NCBI GenBank assembly: GCA_964023275.1
Contig: OZ029915.1
Coordinates: 32,467,989 to 32,531,988 of the forward strand
DNA from: Norana najaformis
Lineage: Eukaryota; Annelida; Clitellata; Crassiclitellata; Hormogastridae
Direction of reading: 5' to 3'
DNA length: 64,000 nucleotides
Shown here in pieces: positions 33,262-46,051 of the stretch. The stretch's first letter is position 1; every line of letters begins with the position of its first letter. Under the pieces are notes generated by a model. It ran no database searches. It was given only the letters and a program-made list of their open reading frames with translations, and was not told where the DNA came from. The translations under genes and the position numbers were made by a program.

Positions 33262-36200
33262 CTATTTAGACTTCTTTTTTGATGTTTGGCTGCCAGAAGC
33301 CGAAGGTTTGGATCCACCGTACTTGCGTTCCATTTGCTTGATGAAGTTGTCTGAGGCTTCTTGTCGAGACTTCTGGTTTCGAAGGATCACGGCTTGGAGG
33401 CTGTCCTCATCTGCTTTGCTCTTCATTTCTTGCATTGCTTGGTTTGCTTCCTTCTCCTCTTTTTCTGCCTACAGAGAGCATCATCTTCCTGTGAGCACCC
33501 ATCTCCTAAGATACACTTGCTCATACTATTCTGGATTTGATTCAGAAAACATTGGCTGTCAAACAGAACACTATATGGACAAGCATTGGGGAAAATGAGG
33601 CTAGTTTTTTTCTCTGCAGATTTAGAAACATGAATAGGTAAATCAGTTAACAGATGGCATAATGGTTAAACCCAGACAAGTTATTTAATAGCATTTCTAT
33701 AAACTCAAAGCAGTGGGCCACCATCTTGAGGAAGTGCAACATAACAATACACAATCCAACAATAAAACCATTCACAAAAGACCATATTCACACCACTATA
33801 AGAGACAGTGCATGTAAGAAGGAATGCTTCTGAACTTAACTCCATGCAGCAGCCATGCCCCATTATAGTTGGTACTTATTCCTACCTTCCGCTTTCGAGC
33901 TGCTTGTTTCTGTTTTGGTTCATTGGCAAATGCTTCAAACATTGGTAGTTCCTGAGATTCAATCAGACTGTTGATGATTGACCTGAAGCGTGGTTCATCT
34001 TCTATGGTTGCACACATGACGCTGTCCAGTACCTTTCCCATGTCTCCCTCATACTTCATATAAGCCGACTTGATGTCTTCCAGCTCCTCGTCAGAACCTG
34101 AAAATTATATTTTAAAGCTATAATTGTTAAAATATGTTGCTACTTTTTGGCATCACTAGCACAGGCCTACAGGGCCAGCAGTAGAATATAAAAATACTCC
34201 ATTTCAATCTCTTTTGTTTGTTATTATGTACAATGCATTCAAAGTTTACACCAACATCAAAATGCCATTTAAATTGCCTCAGAGGATTAATGGTTATTAT
34301 TATTTCAGCATTTATTACAAGTTGAGAGTTTTTGGACAATTTTGAAAGTCCAAAATTGGGGGGTTGCCTTATACGAAGGTCCAGCCAAAATCACAAGTCT
34401 GCACGAGATCACACAACATATAATAATAATAGTAATAAGATGATTTACAGAGCGCCATAAGTACGGCTGAACACCTGTGGGAGGATGTCAGCACACCTGC
34501 TGGACAGTTATTTTAACACAGGCCTTGCATTAAACACCTACTTCAAACAGCCCAGAGGGACCCTTATAATTTATAATATATAATTTATAACAATATAAAA
34601 TTTATAATAAACTGATAATTATCGAGTCCCTTTGCTCCATTTGACTGTATCAAAGCACCCGTCCCTTTAGAACACCTGAAATAATATACTGGGAATTAGT
34701 CCCTTTGCTGCACTTGGCAGTATAAGGGTACTCCGCCCCAGACAGCCCTGCAAGATTAACAGGCCCTAGTACTCTGCCACCATGAGGAATGGGGAAGGTA
34801 ATGCCAAATGCAAATTAATGCTGACCGAGTCCAACATAGGTCGACTTTCATGTGAGTATATACAGTAAGCGCCACTTTCTAATGACTAATGCATCAGTCA
34901 ATAACGTTAAGTAATTGTGAGTAAAGGACTTCCTCAAGGTCCTTAAACAGTAGCCTTCTCGGAGGAGGCTAGAACCCATACTCTCCACATAACAACCGGA
35001 ATTCCTTAAATGTTTGGCTACCATGCCTCATATTTTTAGCAAGTTCTTCACGCGCAGTTGCTTCTTGCCACTGATGAATGCTTAATGGTAGCTGCCATAA
35101 AAGGCACCTGCCATTTTCATAATTTCATTTGGACATACAGAATCTTTTATAAAATTTGCTTAAATATTCTTGTACATACAGTCATTCTGCATCTGAGTCC
35201 ACGTTTTGGAAACGAATCCACGTGCTGCGAGTACTTCCCATTCAGTCATTCCTGCATGGCCACAGACACTGGAAACTGGGTTTAGATTAGATCTTTAATT
35301 ATGGATAGGCTTATGTGTCATTCTGTGGTTAGGAATCAAAGCCAATATTATTTATCAGAGAAAATTTTATCTAGTGCATTAAAGTTAATGCAACCTTTGT
35401 ATTTCTGTCCAAACTCATTGATGTCATTCAAATCTATTTTGGGAAAGAGAAGTCTCCAGTAGTCAGCCCAGTTTCTGTCTTTCTCAGCGATGTCTTCATC
35501 ATCCACCGACCCTAAAAACGCATAAAACACAATTTCAGGTTTTGGATTCCAGTGGCCATCATGAAACTAGCCAAGAGTTTTATTTATTTGCCATTCATAG
35601 CTGTAGAATTCTTTAAGTCACCTACTCAGTTTCAATATAAAAATGTCTTGTGCAGTGAGTGGTTATGTAGGGTTTAGTTTACTGCCATCAATGATTACAT
35701 GCATACACTTGCAAAGGATAAATGAAGATAAACAGAAAAAAATAAGACCAGATTTCTCACCAGTTTCATCAAAAAATGCTCTTTTTTCATCGTCAGAGAG
35801 AATGCAGTAGACTTTCCCAAGTGCCTGAAACTTTCTAGTGGCTTCTGCTTTGTTCTTCTCAACTCGATCAGGGTGTACAGTCAGCGACAGTTTGTAATAG
35901 GCCTTCTTCACTAAAAACAACATTTGTTAAACACCTGTAAATGCATCTAGCTTAAATAGTTAGGTAAAAGTTTGTAAGCTGAAACCACTGCCTGTGACAT
36001 TGGCAACAAATTTCTTCCAGCAGGCTTACCACAAATATTCTATACCTGCTGTGAATGAGATTTTTAAAGATATACTCGTACTTGTCATCAAAGTACTTAA
36101 AACTTAAGTACTTGTGACATCTCTAGAAAAATCCGACACTGCATGAGATGATCCAAAAATAAAGAGTATCCGACGTTGGCAAAGGGTAAGCGTCCATCCA

Positions 36201-36351
36201 ACGCGGTTTTCTGGTTAAAGTTTTAATGGATCCTTAAATGCTTAACAACAAAACTACCTTCGGCTTTCGAAGCCGTAGTCTGGATGTCCAGAACCTTGTA
36301 AAGGTTATCAGTCCCAAAGAGCGTTTTGATTTCTTTTAACAAGCCAGGCAT
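33262..36351 (-). CDS. DNAJC9: DnaJ homolog subfamily C member 9
   Basis: DNAJC9 is a J-domain co-chaperone that also binds histones H3-H4 and recruits HSP70 to them. Five minus-strand exons join in phase: 36258-36351, 35761-35910, 35395-35511, 33886-34097 and 33262-33468, coding 259 residues, close to human (260). The start [14 protein letters not shown] leads into the J domain, with [20 protein letters not shown] and the HPD tripeptide in [10 protein letters not shown] (residues about 46-50) needed to stimulate HSP70 ATPase. Then come [20 protein letters not shown], the [20 protein letters not shown] histone-binding region, and a basic helical tail ending QTSKKKSK. It converges on KANSL1 with about 1.5 kb between stop codons. 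No broken codons were seen. Confidence 0.97.
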
Positions 36352-36900
36352 CTTTAAAGCTTTAAGGGTACTGTCTTAAGCTGTTATAAAACGATATGCG
36401 ATGTTAGTTAAAGAAACTAAGCCATTAGATAAACCGCGCGAGTCTTTAAAGTAACCAGCAAACAATAATTCATTGTTGCAGCACTGATCGCTTCGTTCTT
36501 ATGTTAGATTATAAATAGAAACAGCAGTTTTGTCAAAGAAAGCCAGTTAATTTAGCGCTGCAATTCTCTAGTTCGAAAGTCCCGGCATGCATTCCGTTTT
36601 CGGCATAGAAGTAAATTTATAAATGGTCTTCAGTCTGTTGTATGTATGGATGAAAATTTAAATACTGTAGATGAAATAAGTAGATAAGCAGGCCTTATGG
36701 TGTTATTTCCCACTTGCAAAAGCAGTTCGACGTAAAATGGCTGCTTCAAATTCGATTTGGAAACTTCGACCGCAGGATTGAGTATGCAATAATCATTTAG
36801 TCTCCGACATATCTTACGTTACGTTACGAATTTTCTTATATCCTGCTATACTTCGCGAGCTTTGGAAGCTATACGAAGTTAGCTACATCGGTAAACGCGT
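36352..36900. other. DNAJC9 upstream region
   Basis: Sequence 5' of DNAJC9 on the minus strand. Composition is ordinary with a few CpGs; I see no clear TATA box or repeat. It must contain the DNAJC9 promoter by position. Confidence 0.4.
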
Positions 36901-36904
36901 GTCA

Positions 36905-37075
36905 AGTAGCCTCTGTGCGTGAGGATCTCTGGTTCGTAACCCGATCATAGCTTATTTCAGAGATATGAATCTCGGGCTAGCACGGTCAAACGGGAGGCGG
37001 TAATGAAGAATCGCACCCGATCAATTCATTGAAAAATGAGCAAGGTCGAGACCATACGGTCGCTGTATAAAACCA
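36905..37075 (-). mobile_element. SINE-like repeat copy
   Basis: Contains TTATTTCAGAGATATGAATCTCGGGCTAGC and CACCCGATCAATTCATTGAA and GAGCAAGGTCGAGACCATAC in the order seen at 16735-17125 and, inverted, at 54815-54985. Confidence 0.6.
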
Positions 37076-37152
37076 TGTACTTTACATTCTACAATTCATT
37101 GCCACCCTCAGTAATCCTGCAATTAATTGCTGACCTTAATCAAAACACCATA

Positions 37153-37312
37153 GTCATTCCAGCTCAACTCAACCAGTTTTGAGGAAAGTTCCCGCCCGAC
37201 CATCTCTGAATTGGCTGAAATTTTAACCACATGTTGCAAGATGTATTGGATGGAAAAGCCCAAAATTTTATGCGATATTTAAGATACTTTCCAAGATATC
37301 GTTGATTCCGTG
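37153..37312. repeat. Left arm of a 160-bp inverted repeat
   Basis: About 90% identical, in reverse complement, to 41782-41933 (shared core GGCTGAAATTTTAACCACAT). The arms bracket the piggyBac element and a Tudor-like ORF. Confidence 0.9.
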
Positions 37313-37491
37313 ACCCCACCCTCCAAAGGCATTTCGCAAAACTTCGCGATGTCCACTATTTGAGAATTGATATCTCCATAGCCGTGAGACCAATTTAGAT
37401 GATGTTTTTTCTTCCTATACAGTTTCTTGTGCAGATTACAAAAATATAATTATTATTGTTGTTGTTTGCCTTATGATTTCAGCTGTATTAA

Positions 37492-40400
37492 ACCTCTAAA
37501 GTCCGTTACCGGATTTCACCGGGTAAGCGCTGGAGTCCGTTACCGGATTTCACCGGGTAAGCGCTGGAGTCGATAACGAAAATGTCCGGAAAACACCGGA
37601 TTGTTTTAAAGTATTTGTTTGCTAAATAAAATACTTCCATTGTTTATTGCTATACGTGGGCGGGAAGAAAAGATGTTAATCTACGGAAATAAAGGCTGCT
37701 TTTCATCAGGAAGAAGATTTTAACTGAGAAAATCAACTTTTAAAACAGCTAAATGTCGGACTCGACGGATGATTGTTTACATAAACTAAGGCGCCAATTT
37801 ACGTCATGTGGGTCGTTTCCAATAAGCTTTAATGTCACATTTTCATGAATATTTATCAGATAATAATACTGGCAATATTAAAAAGATTTCAAGCTCTGTC
37901 TTGGATATAAATAAATGCTATGTACAGCTATACGAGAGGCGGCCCTAGTCATGCAAACAAGGTATCACGTGCGAGCATAAATGGCTTTAAGTGGATGCAG
38001 CTAAGCAAGGCTACCGCCTAGGTCGATTAGCTGTTGTCCGATTGCCGCCTAATTAGGCGATGAAAGGGTGAGAATAATAGTTTATATAATACATGAATGA
38101 TGGCCTGAAATCTGATGGAATTCGGGAAGAATGGTCCCGCTCTGTTAGACCACCCAAAGTGAGACCCTATGAAACGATTTCTGGGCTGGTGCATCAACTT
38201 CAAGTTGGTGCTCGGGCCTATGATTTTTTAAATTTACTGTTGCTTGTCTCCCGTTTTATTGAGGTTGTCCAGCAAACTAACCTCTATGCAGAGCAGACCA
38301 GTTCTGCAGCACAGCTGGATGGGAAACCCCATCAGTGGAAATGGTCTCCAACTTATCTTGAGGAAAAGATGGCTTATTTTGCCATGAACATCTTGATGGG
38401 CTTGATACTGCACCCAAGATACAGTTGTTTTGGAGTGGAATTTGTGGCTGCATCATAAAAAACTCAACAGCCAAGGCATTTTCAACAGATCAATTTCGGA
38501 TTCTGACTAAGTACTTGCATCTCTGTGATGCCTCAAAGGCTGTTCCTCATGGCACATCAGGATTCGATCCCTTGTACAAAGTCAGCAGCGTAGTTGATTT
38601 CTTGAATGCTCGCTTTCTAATACATTGATTCCAAATAGGGAACCGAGTGTTGATGAGGCCACGGTTGCTTTTAAAGGGTCTCTTTCCGGCAGTACATGCC
38701 GTGTAAACCAATAAAATGGGGCTTAAAAGTCTGGACTTTGGCTGAAGCACAGTCCAGTTACTGTTTGCTTTTCAGTGCTTACACTGGAAAAGCTAACCAA
38801 AACCATGGTGCAATAAGAAGACAGCATGGTCTGGGCTATGATGTTCTCAGAACCCTTTGCTCTCCAAGTGGAGTTTGGGTTTTTTGGCTGTCTATAGCCA
38901 TCATTTGTACTATGACCAGTACTTCAGTTCCTTGGATTTAGCAACAAGCCTTTTCAATGACAAGACCGATTCAACTTCTACTATAATGTTGAATCGGAGA
39001 GGCCTTTCACAAGACTAAACTGAAGTGCAGAGGTAATGTGGCTGAATATCAGAAAGGACCTGTTACCCTAACAATATTTCAAGACAAAAGAACAATTTCT
39101 TTTCTTTCGATCTGTCATGGTTCTGGCATTTCTGAACAAGGAAAGTCACTTGTAAACCTGGAGCATAACCGGCTTATGGGTGGAGTTGATAAATTAAACC
39201 AACTGTGCTCATATTATGAGCCTGGACAAGACAGAAAGAAATAGTGGAGATGTTTATTGTGGTGGATGGTGAATGTAATCATAGTCAATGCTTACATTCT
39301 CCGGGTGAAGAGTCAGGGTGATGCAGAAGAGGGCAGGCGTCGTATACGAAATTACAGTCATCTGAAATTTCGTCATGACCTTGTTCATCAACTTTATGAG
39401 AGATTACAACCAGCTCGCACTCGAGGACGCCCTTCTAAAATTTAAGGGAATTCACCCCAAGAAACATCCACCTCTAGCAATGCTCTCAATTCTGGAGTTG
39501 AGGTCACAAGCTGGTTAAAATAAATGAAAGAAATTGTTGTAGCTGAGCACTCCACAAATGTTAAATGGAGAGCAGATGGCAAATACAGAACCAGTACCTT
39601 TATGTGCAGTCTCTGTGAAGTACCCCTTTGTAAGCAAGGCTGCTTCCAGGAATGGCATAAAGAATATAACCTCAAATGAAATAACGAAATTATGATTTCA
39701 GTCCATAATTTATCCATAGGCATTAACTAAGTAAGAAAATTGGCCTCTTCCTCTGTAGTCTCATGTTGTGCACCTGATCTCCCGCAGAAGGCATTATGGT
39801 CTACATTCATCAGTAGGTAAATAAGATATTCATTAAACAGAGCAGTACTATTCCTTTTGTTTTGAAAGATGATGGGGAAACGCTTAGAGTGGGGCAGCTG
39901 ACTGTTTGGATCAAGCATTGTCATCAGCTGAAGAAATCGTCACCTGAACTTAAAACGGTTCTTTTCAGAACCACCTAACGTTCTGAAGGAAATCAATGCA
40001 CTGGAAGCCTACACTAATAATACTAATACTATACATACTATACAAAAGGAAAAAATCACGAATAGTTACCCCTACATTACTAATGAACCAGTGGTACATC
40101 ACCAAACTTAACCATTAGACCACTGTTACTAAAAGAACCTTTGCCACAGCAGCCATGATGTTGTCCCAGCTTCGATAATAAGTCTTCTTAGTTTTATTAT
40201 TAAATTATTGCCACCTTGGATGCTTGTTATTGTTATCCTTTATTCCATTATTAAGAAACCCCTGTGGAAATTATAAATTTAGTTTAAAACTTTTACGGAA
40301 CTGCCACTGCACAAATAAGACGTCATCACTGAAAAGTTTGCGCAATTGGAACTTCAGGGGTATGATCTCTTTTGAGGTTTGTTGGGCCAATTATTATCCG

Positions 40401-40782
40401 ATTTTGAAAATTTTTGCAGCATTCTATTCAGGACTTAATTCTGAATAAGGCAGTTTACATTACTTTTTAATTTTTAAAACTTTACCACACAACATTCTTG
40501 TCCAAAGGAAAAACTTTGGGTGCTTTTAGTTCCAGGGTGATGGTAGGCACTCCAATTTGCTATTTTACAAAACCAATATGACTGCTAGAAAGAGGACACA
40601 TTTATGAAAATTTTGATGTAAGAAGCATCTTTCTATCTTCGGTAGTGACCGAGTAATGACTTGTACAAAATGTTGAAGATTTCTTGGAAAAACGTAAAAT
40701 AATTCAGACTTTTGACGTCATGACGTAAAATTAAACTGGACTTTACAGGCTGGGCTTTAAAATTAATTCAGACTCGATAGGG
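37492..40782 (+). mobile_element. piggyBac element, 3.3 kb
   Basis: TTAA lies at both ends (37488-37491 and 40783-40786), the target duplicated by piggyBac elements. The left terminus ACCTCTAAAGTCCG matches the complemented right terminus CCCTATCGAGTCTG at 10 of 14 positions. A 36-bp tandem repeat (about 37500-37572, TCCGTTACCGGATTTCACCG) lies just inside the left end. The interior encodes a broken piggyBac transposase, so the element is dead. Confidence 0.85.
38093..39445 (+). pseudogene. PiggyBac transposase, frameshifted
   Basis: Pieces in different + frames follow the order of the DDE_Tnp_1_7 domain: YDFLNLLLLVSRFIEVVQQT, the WSPTYLEEKMAYFAMNILMG block, LFWSGICG, a LTKYLHLCDASKAVPHGTSG and GFDPLYKVSSVVDFLNARF segment, SVDEATVAFKGS carrying the first catalytic Asp, QHGLGYDVL, and NRLMGGVDKLNQLCSYYEPG with the last catalytic Asp in GVDK. 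The C-terminal WWMVNVIIVNAYIL helix and a basic tail follow, ending in TAA at 39445. At least four frame changes and several stops separate these blocks, and the region around the second catalytic Asp is degraded. It cannot make an active enzyme. It looks closest to PGBD4-like transposases, and the TTAA ends agree with this assignment. Confidence 0.92.
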
Positions 40783-41489
40783 TTAAATGTCAAAAGTGCC
40801 TTCACATTCATTTTGTTTCTAAATTTTTCAATGTTCAGTGATCAATATCTCCACAATTACCAGGCACAATGCAGCCAATTTTTATAAGTATACTGTCTAT
40901 GTAGCTGGCAATTACTTGGCAGAGTTTGACTTGATTACTTATTCACATCTGCTGGATATAGTAGGTCAAGGTTCACCAAATCTGACAAGGGGGGTCAGAG
41001 AGAAAAAATATTCCCAAAACGGCCCTTAAAATGTTATTTTTATTGCATTTTCTGATAGAGCATTGATCAATTGATAAGTGTTCCAAAAATCCCAATGGTG
41101 TTTTTTGTTTTAAGGAGTTTACAGAGTGTCAAATATGGTCGTTTTTTGGTATCGCGAGTTGCAATTATGGGTGGTATTAACAGACTTGTTACCCTAAAAT
41201 ATCAATATAAAAACTGTGAAACAAACGTGATCACTTTTATGAATGTAAATGCAACATATCTAAGCAATTTTTATTTAAAATATAGTTAACAAACATTTCT
41301 ATATCATAATTAAGGTGAATTTATGAACAAAATTTCCTGTTAATTGGTGGTCTATCAAAGTACATATGATGAAATATTCTGTGGAACAGCCAAACATCTA
41401 ACAATATTAAGATAATGTCATTTATGCATGCAGCATCATATATTTTGAAAATTTTTCTGTACACAAGATGAAAATTTTGTTGCTACAGT

Positions 41490-41762
41490 GTGGATGCCAC
41501 TACCTATCAGCAAGGGCAGTATGTGGCAGCAATAACAATATATGACCAAACTTGGTACATTGGGGTGACAACAGACCGGTCAGACGAAGGAGAAGATACA
41601 TTCGTCGAATTCAGGACAAGTACACAGAGGAGGGGAAGCTATCATCTGACTTGGCCAAGACATGATGACATATGCTGGGTTCCATTCCAACATGCCCTTT
41701 GTTTTGTGCCAGCACCTGGAACACACAGTAATAGTGCACATCAGTACCAGCTGGACTATTAA
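41490..41762 (+). CDS. Tudor/SH3-like domain ORF, probably transposon-derived
   Basis: A 90-residue ORF, open from a likely acceptor just upstream (TTGCTACAG), reads YQQGQYVAAITIYDQTWYIG near residues 5-24 and then WPRHDDICWVPFQHALCFVP. The pattern of an aromatic-rich barrel (Y-x-x-G-x-Y-V-A, W-Y-I-G-V, W-P-x-x-D-D-I-C-W-V-P) is one I associate with Tudor-like C-terminal domains in transposable-element proteins of many animals; I cannot name the family with certainty. Its stop lies 20 bases before the right inverted arm, so it may be the 3' exon of an older element whose ends are those arms. Confidence 0.5.
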   Translation: MDATTYQQGQYVAAITIYDQTWYIGVTTDRSDEGEDTFVEFRTSTQRRGSYHLTWPRHDDICWVPFQHALCFVPAPGTHSNSAHQYQLDY

Positions 41763-41781
41763 GTATGGAACACTGTAGCAA

Positions 41782-41933
41782 CACGGAATCAACGATATCT
41801 TGGAAAGTATCTTAAATATCGCATAAAAAGTTTGGGCTTTTCCATCCAATACATCTTGCAACATGTGGTTAAAATTTCAGCCAATTCAGAGTTGGTCGGG
41901 TGGGAGGCATTGGTTGAATTGAGCTGGAATGAC
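41782..41933. repeat. Right arm of a 160-bp inverted repeat
   Basis: Inverted partner of 37153-37312. Confidence 0.9.
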
Positions 41934-42599
41934 CCCATATTATAAGTATTATGTGGGATAAAGCTAAGTTGAGGACAGTCCAAGACAAATGATTAGCAGG
42001 GTTGGAAAGCACCCATACAAAGAAACCTGGAATATCATTCGCCAGGTATCACTGGCTATGCAGAACACATTAGAATGTAAAAGCTGGGGAGAAATCATTT
42101 TGATATATTCAGAGCAGCTTCAGTGCAAAATAAATTCTGTAGCATGTGTTTCAAACTTTCAGCTGGAACAACTTTCTTGAATTACGTATCAGTAAAAATT
42201 AATAAAAAGACGCACATATTTGTAGTTCTTAAGTGGCTGAATCAATGATTCAGTTTTGTTCACTTAAAGTGTAATATATGAAGTTTTGTGCACTGCATTG
42301 TGTTATATGTATACAAGACAAAGAATGATAATGCATGAAGTAAGTCCTACTATCCAATTCAGTTTCCATGGACAGCAAGCGTGACTGAAGGATGAAATAA
42401 TTGATGGTCTACTAGTGCTGGCAAACTGTCACTGAGTAAATGCTTGGCAGTGGAACGCCTGGTGGCATGCAGGAAATATTCCAGAAAAAAAGGTCTGTCA
42501 CTAAAGAACAAGGCACTGTGGCCTGGTGTGACATTTGGTCTAGAACCAAAACAGATATTCTGACCGGTTCACAACTCCAACACATTACTGCACACTTAA

Positions 42600-42672
42600 A
42601 TTGTAATCGTAATTCCGAGATTTCTACAGCACCCAAAGAAAGCCATGTCGCGGGGACCAGCTTATTCGCACT
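42600..42672 (-). mobile_element. LINE 3' tail, ATTACG-tailed family
   Basis: Starts with TTGTAATCGTAATTCCGAGA, the complement of the ATTACG tail, and breaks off after GGGGACCAGCTTATTC. Confidence 0.8.
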
Positions 42673-42679
42673 TAAAGGA

Positions 42680-45000
42680 CTCCACATGAAAGAATTGCAG
42701 TAATCAAGCCTGGTAAGAATGAGAAAACAGACCAGCACATATACCGAGTGTTAACCTAAGATAAAGGAAGTTACTAAGGCACTTATGTTGAAACGTACAT
42801 ATCCACAAGGAGGACTATGTAGGGGTTTTGGGCAGACTCCATTCAAGCATGACTTGGCAGTCAAAAAATTATATTTAAGCAATTAACAGCAGCAAAAAGA
42901 AGTGAGGTTAGTGCTATCAAACATGACCTTGCACCTGATACAACTCAATTCTCACTGAATCACTGCTGCATGTTGGAGGTGCCACTGACAAAAATTGTGG
43001 GGTCAAAACTCACACTCCTAATAATTTTTGTCACAAAGTAAGGCCTTTCAGCTGTTACAAAAAACTCAAGTTACCTTCTGAAGCCAAAAGCTAATTAAAT
43101 GAATTTTAGACACAATAACATATTCAAAAATGTTGCACATGCTTTCCTAGCCTAACATATTATGTATTTTTGCTTCACATGATTCAAAATATAGATTAAA
43201 ACATTTTGCCTATTTAACCCAATAAAATCTTGTGTGTTACAGATTGTTCTGGTCTCAATATGTATAGCTCTTATAGTTCATCCATTATTAGTTTGTCCAC
43301 TGGTGTATTTTGCAGATAATGGGCCATGGTCACCATTTTCGATTTCCTAAACTCTTCACCATCCAACCAACCTGCTCTACCGGATCATCCTCTTACTTCA
43401 CTCTTATCCATCCCCCAGTCATCAATGTGCCCTCTGATTTTTTCGATGTTGGCAGTAGCATTTTTTACCCTCATCCTGGTCCGTGCAAGATTGCACATCT
43501 ATTTGGCCTAAACTACAAGGCTTTAAAATCATGTTATATTAAAGAAATTGACCAAGGACAAGTTACACCTTTATTAGAATGTCTCACGTTTGTCTTTGAG
43601 TGATTGGCAAAGAGCATACACATGATCTATGTTGACTGATTAAAATATTCTTGACTCTTGTACAGTACAGGTGGTCAGCCAGATCACTAATTTTTGACTT
43701 TGTTGCATTCTTAAGCCTGAAGCTGTGCTAAGACCGCACAACTGATGCCTGCATCTAAGGTGGTAAATACATATACAAACTATGGACTCCCTCGGTTCTT
43801 AATCCTCCAGAATGTAGGATACCATATAATCAAATGTCTTATAATTCCGGCCTTAAATTTCTTGATAAGAATACAGGCCTATATACAATCATGGCACTGT
43901 TTGCAAGCCCGTACTTACATTCATTGTCAGTTTTATCAAGTAGCTTATAATAACCTGCTTTACAGCTAATCTAGTAATCTCGGTTTGTCCAGTGTCATAG
44001 TTCGCTACGTCTACCTAGATGTATAACTTAAACACCTTCTGTTCTCGCAACTGGTCTTCTGGAAATCTGCAGTCCAGACTCACTTGATGAACCAGGCTAC
44101 GGCAGCTTTGTCAACATCTTCGTATTTGTTGAACAACTCTCTATTCCAATGACTGCTACATAATTATATACTATATACTTCTATATTCTTTAACATGATC
44201 ACTCCAGGATGTGCTTTCTCTGTGGTACTGCAAGCACAACTTAACTAAAAAAAATTTGCCACTAACTGATATATCATAACCATTGCCAATCAGCTTTTCT
44301 GGAAAATTTTACAGAAGTCAATGAACTCCTCACGAACAGCTTTTAAAACAACATGAATACTGTTAAATGCCTCAAACAATACATGTAATTGTAATTAAGA
44401 ATTGATAAAGCACAACTTCAAGATAAACTCATCAGAGGCGCTACAAGGGGTAGTTGTTTTCAGTTGTTTTAAGTTGTTTTTCTTTAAAATACCTGTGTGC
44501 TGTTAGTGGAGACAGCAAGCTTAACCCTGTATCACAAAGTTTCCACGGTATGAACGCATGAGTGCACACAAAAATCTGTCATGAGGGGGCAGAACATGAA
44601 AACTAGGTCACGTTGTCCCAGCCTTATGTAGGCCAAGTGTTCAGAGGTGAATTTCATGAGGGGCAAGCGACCGATCTTGCCCCAGTGCGCAGGTGCCTAT
44701 GTACTGGGGCTAGTGGTCTAGAGGCTAGAGGTTAAAGCCGCATTCACAAGGTCCTGGTAGGAGCTGCTGACCACCTAAGTAACCCAGTGTATTAAGTGGG
44801 CCAGATGAATATGATCGTACCTCTCTGTGGGAACTTCACAACATAGGCTGGCATGCCATAGGGTTTTGCAACACGAGCATGGAAACCTTGTTTTGGCCTT
44901 CTGAACATACATAATGGGCTAAATACACCAACAGTTAGCAGAATTTAACTCTTAAATTATACAAAAACTCACAAAATAACTGCACATGCAAGTAAGTAGC
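42680..45000. other. Intergenic region without recognised genes
   Basis: Only short, unsupported ORFs. Around 44690-44800 a segment with CTAGTGGTCTAGAGGCTAGA resembles a polymerase III A-box and may be a decayed SINE. Nothing else stands out. Confidence 0.4.
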
Positions 45001-45009
45001 ATAAAGCAA

Positions 45010-45400
45010 ACATTGCCAGTCACTGCTCATCTCTAACCACTCCTTATTCCACACTGCACCTCGCCTCTTGAACAATCTCCCATCGGAATTCTGCAAAAAT
45101 CTTCTTTCCTCCACCCTGCATGCTGTTCATCCAGCATCATTTGTCCCAAGCCCAATGCCTATCATTCCTCTGGCTGTCCATATAAATTAAAGTCCCATCT
45201 CTTCAAGAAATCTTACCCTAATCCATCCAATCTGCAGTCTTCCTATTTCTCTCAGCTTAAACACAACCCTCCATAACAGCTCCTGTCTACTTCCTCCTTT
45301 GGTCACCGGGCAGCCAGATCTTGTTCTTCACAAAGCATCTCTGGATAAACCCTCTGACTCGATGCAGCACTAATAAATAAGCTGGTGCTGTGCACTTTGC
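45010..45400 (+). mobile_element. LINE 3' end, reverse-transcriptase C-terminus
   Basis: Pyrimidine-rich DNA in broken frames reads like the standard LINE ORF2 end: a 'W/L-NNLPSEFCKNL' type block and KLKSHLFKKSYPNPSNLQSS, then a 3' UTR with AATAAGCTGGTGCTGTGCAC. Confidence 0.65.
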
Positions 45401-46051
45401 TTTTCAGTAGCACTATATCTGAGATCATGATTACACAACCAGAATTTTTTACTTGTACACAATTTAGATACTGCATCTGTGACCTCTACCTTTACGTGCA
45501 TGGTAAATTTTTCAACGCAAGCTCCTGTCCAATTTAAGCAGGAAAGACAAGTAATTAAATGTGCAAATTTGAATATTTGATAAAACAAGCATGCACTATA
45601 ACCACAATAGCCCTACCTCTACTGAATTTCCAAATATGTCACAGTTTCATCACTAGTATGGATTTAACGCAATCTTGTTAGAGTAATCTGATAATTTCTC
45701 CAATAATGATGATGAACCAGTAATTCATGAAAACTAACACAAAAACATGAAAGCTGTCAAGATATTTAATCTCTTTAAAATCATGATTACTCAAAACTCA
45801 AAATAGCTGAATGGTTACATCATTAAACTCTAGCTGTTGCAAAGCACCAACAATAACAGCCACAATTAACAGTTTTTGTAAAACAACACAGTAAAAATAT
45901 AGCATAATTTTTTTCTTTTAACATCAGAATCCAGAAGTCTTGGAAGGAATCGAAGGGTAGCAGTACCAAGGTGAAGCTCAAGCATGAGATAACAAAGAAA
46001 AATTCATATGAAATAGAATTTTATTCTTTGTTTATCACCAGTTAATGACAG

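Noticed and set aside
41789..41983. Minus-strand ORF with SELAEILTTCCKMYWMEKPK, partly repeated at 37153-37312
   Set aside because: It follows the inverted-repeat arm, is interrupted by stops in the other copy and shows no family match. Treated as repeat, not gene.
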